Shown in pieces: positions 39,710-42,297 of a stretch of 42,297 nt of DNA. The stretch lies in contig WTXI01000305.1 in assembly GCA_022376515.1 (NCBI GenBank), positions 1 to 42,297 on the forward strand, in the 5' to 3' direction. Source of the stretch: Lactifluus volemus. Its lineage: Eukaryota > Basidiomycota > Agaricomycetes > Russulales > Russulaceae. Each line of letters starts with the position of its first letter. Within the stretch, counting starts at the first letter, position 1. The notes beneath the pieces were generated by a model, which was given only the letters and a program-made list of their open reading frames with translations, did no database searches and was not told the DNA's origin. Both the position numbers and the translations under genes were made by a program.

Positions 39710-42297
39710 GCATCCAGTACCACGTTAGTACTCTCACCTCTACATTTCACGATGAAACTGCACAAATGACATATGGCGTAGACCAGCGGCTGGAATGCAG
39801 TCTAGTAAAAAACGGCTATTCCGGATCCTGCCGGTACCAGTACTAATGAGGGAACTCAGGGGAGCCCAGCCTGAGTTGTTTGACTTCGGTTTTCATTCGG
39901 AAGTGCAAGGCTGTGATGCCTGCTTTCTCGTACATCGTCCTGTCATCTCCGCCTCGCTCTCTATTCTTGCGGTCCCTTGTACATGTATTGGCTTTCCGTG
40001 CTCTCTATCCTTACCGCAGTCTCCTCCGGCCTTGCCATTCCCTCAGCGTCCGAGTCAATCTGGGATGACTTGAGAGTAAGGCACTCGTGGGTCACCCTGC
40101 CTAAGAAATGGAATTGGCTAAGTTATCCTCCTGCCAACACTACGATCGACCTTCGCATTGCTCTCAAGCCACGCAACGAGGATGCTTTGATCGATGAGCT
40201 CTACCAGATAAGCGACCCCAATCATCCAAAGTACATCTATGTTCCATCTGCCGTGCTCCCTCCCTCGCGCACATGCTCAAATATACTAACCGCAGATACG
40301 GTGCGCATCTATCAAAGGAGGAGGTTGCTAAGCTGGTCTCGCCACATCCATACACTCTCGAGCTCGTCAATTCCTGGCTCGACTACCACGGGGTCAATCC
40401 GCCGCTATCTCGACCACACACGGTGGCAACTGGCTGACCATTCCTAAAATACCTCTGGACCGAGCAAATACTCTCCTCGGTGCATCTTACCAGCTCTATC
40501 GCAATGAGGAGACGAACGAGATCGTCCTGCGGACGATTGGTTATTCTCTTCCTACCCCCTGTCTGACCTTTTCAGACTGTTGCACCAACAACATATTTTG
40601 GCACTCCCGGCGCATTGCAGCAGACCCCGGAACTACACATGACGTTTCCTAATGGTGATCTACAGCTGCGAAGTGCGCTAGCATCCGGTAGCACCCCGGC
40701 CTCATGCTCGAACACCATTACACCAACATGCTTACGTACGCTATACAACACGCTGGAATACGTACCGAGCGCCACGGAAAGTAACAAGCTCGGGATCACA
40801 GGATACGCGGACCAGTTTGCAAGCTACCAGGACTTTACAGAATTCATGATACAGTTTCGCTCCGATGCTTCAAGTGCAAATTTCACGGTTAAGCAGGTTA
40901 ATGGAGGTGGAAACGATCAATCTAATCCAGGCAGTGAGGTTCGTATTGTGCAATTCTGAGAGGGTGTCGTAATGTTAAGCGATATCATGCAGGCTAACCT
41001 GGACGTCCAATACGGCGGGGTGATCACCTTCCCGACCCGAATATCTATTACAGCACGGGAAGCTCTCCACCATTCATCCCCGACTCCAACACCTCGTCAA
41101 ACACGAATGAGCCTTACCTGGACTGGCTGAACTTCATCTTGGAGCAGGAGACGATCCCGCAGACGATCAGCACATCATATGGCGATGACGAGCAAACTGT
41201 CCCGCCTGACTATGCAAGGAGCGTATGCAACTTGTTTGCTCAGCTTGGATCGAGAGGTGTCACCCTCCTCTTTTCGAGTGGCGATTATGGTGTCGGTGGT
41301 GGACCTTGCCTAACAAATGACGGCACCAACCAAACTCAATTCATCCCGTCTTTTCCCGCATCTTGTGAGCGATAGCCTAGTATTCTTATCGTTATCATGT
41401 CCGCACTCATTACTTGATTGTGGTGTTTAGGCCCTTTCGTTACGACCGTTGGTGGCACCACTGGCGTGAATCCCGAGATCGCTGCTGACCTCTCCGGTGG
41501 AGGGTTTTCAAACTACTTTCCGCGGCCACAGTATCAGGATTCCGCCGTCTCGTCCTACCTCACGCACATTGGCGGGAAATATGCTGGCTTGTTCAAGTGA
41601 GAGAGCTTGTTGTAGCATCTGGCCTTCGTGTTGCTGATCGTTGTACAGCTCATCCGGCCGTGCATACCCGGACATATCCGCACAGGCGCTGAATTTCCAG
41701 ATCGTGTTCAATGGACAGGTCGTAGGTGTTCAGGGCACAAGTTGCTCCACTCCGGTGTGTCTTATCCTACCTTCCATTTTCCGTCGGTCTAGCTTACCTT
41801 GTCACAGACTGCCGCTGGGATCATCTCCCTCCTGAACGACTTTAGGATCTCAAAGACCGAGCCGCCACTTGGTTTTCTCAACCCTCTCATTTACTCGAGC
41901 CCCTCTGAGGGCTTCAACGCAATCACCTCTGGCTCGAATCCCGGTTGCGGGACTCAAGGATTTTCAGCCGTGGCTGGGTGGAATCCTGTGTGTAGCGCCT
42001 TTAATGTATTTCTGCGTGGTGGATGATACTGATTATTCACATTCGTACCAGGTCACCGGTCTTGGAACGCCCGACTTTTTGACATTGAAAGGTATTCTCT
42101 CTCAGCTTTGATACGATGGTGATGGCATCGACCAGTCTTCGTCGTGAGGTTATGTGCCTCGATATTTCTTGGAAAGAATTCTTGCGGGTAATCGCTGTCT
42201 ACTGTTTTTTATGGCCAAGTCGAAGTAGGGATCTGATATGTATGTGTTTAATTATTTTGGGAAGTACATCGACACTATTGAAGCGTGGAATGACCAC
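39710..42297. repeat. Tandem duplication unit 2 (sedolisin unit)
   Basis: Starts at AATGGCATCCAGTACC and runs to the window end, where GAAGCGTGGAATGACCAC matches the 3' end of unit 1. The unit may continue beyond the window. Confidence 0.85.
39983..42111 (+). pseudogene. Sedolisin (S53) serine-carboxyl protease, copy 2, broken in prodomain and middle
   Basis: Exons: 39983-40230, 40296-40938, 40993-41364, 41431-41596, 41649-41754, 41808-41987 and 42052-42111, with GT-AG introns of 52-68 bp. The signal peptide is the same as in copy 1. Here the 3' half is intact: [15 protein letters not shown], then GTSCSTP with the catalytic Ser, GFLNPLIYSS, and a C-terminal GLGTPDF segment with a proper stop. 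The catalytic Glu and Asp are encoded on either side of the intron at 40939-40992. Relative to copy 1, one base is missing near 40400, two near 40550-40566 and one near 41036, so exons 2 and 3 are out of frame. The lesions lie where copy 1 is sound, and the reverse holds for copy 1. Confidence 0.85.

Noticed and set aside
1..42297. CRISPR array, rRNA, riboswitch or prokaryotic operon signals
   Set aside because: No spaced short direct repeats, rRNA-like stretches or operon-like gene spacing are seen; the intron-rich genes are eukaryotic.

Overview
The window looks like nuclear DNA of a filamentous basidiomycete (Agaricomycete). Genes are cut by many 44-68 bp GT-AG introns. The gene content (a seven-helix membrane family in tandem, a microsomal P450, secreted sedolisins, Tnp2-like, MULE, Tc1 and Helitron transposons) is typical of that class. 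A Rhizoctonia/Ceratobasidium-like genome would fit, but that is an inference from family recognition. No tRNA, rRNA or CRISPR array was found.

Layout. 1-4.4 kb: a degenerate minisatellite and a frameshifted Tnp2/CACTA-type transposase pseudogene (minus strand). 5.1-11.3 kb: three tandem copies of an 8-exon gene for a seven-helix membrane protein, each with a repeated upstream block; copies 1 and 2 read through, copy 3 has a one-base frameshift. 11.3-14.1 kb: mostly unassigned, with a 229-bp inverted-repeat element. 14.1-16.0 kb: a 7-exon cytochrome P450 with one missing base. 16.3-17.0 kb: a 721-bp foldback element with TA flanks. 17.1-18.2 kb: possible minus-strand exons, otherwise nothing recognised.

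18.3-35.6 kb is a nest of transposons. A 2.4-kb non-autonomous Helitron (minus orientation) lies beside a very large palindromic Mutator-like element (MULE, 20740-35601). Each palindrome arm is about 3.5 kb after inserts are subtracted and carries a whole MULE transposase gene. The two genes diverge from a 240-bp unique centre. The right arm alone was then invaded by a small LTR retrotransposon, a Tc1/mariner element with an intact transposase, and a solo LTR that was itself invaded by a second Helitron of the same family. The uninterrupted left arm serves as an internal empty-site control and confirms the target-site duplications (CTAGA, TA, TGGGG). The second Helitron carries an oligopeptide-transporter fragment and a LINE C-terminal fragment.

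35.6-42.3 kb: two tandem copies (period 4065 bp) of a secreted S53 sedolisin-type protease gene. Both are broken, at different places. The palindromic MULE ends exactly where homology between the two sedolisin units begins.

There is no operon-like functional unit. The window is an accessory, transposon-rich region in which tandem gene families (membrane protein, protease) are expanding and decaying beside nested mobile elements. All gene models, splice sites and boundaries were worked out by eye from the sequence and by comparing copies within the window.
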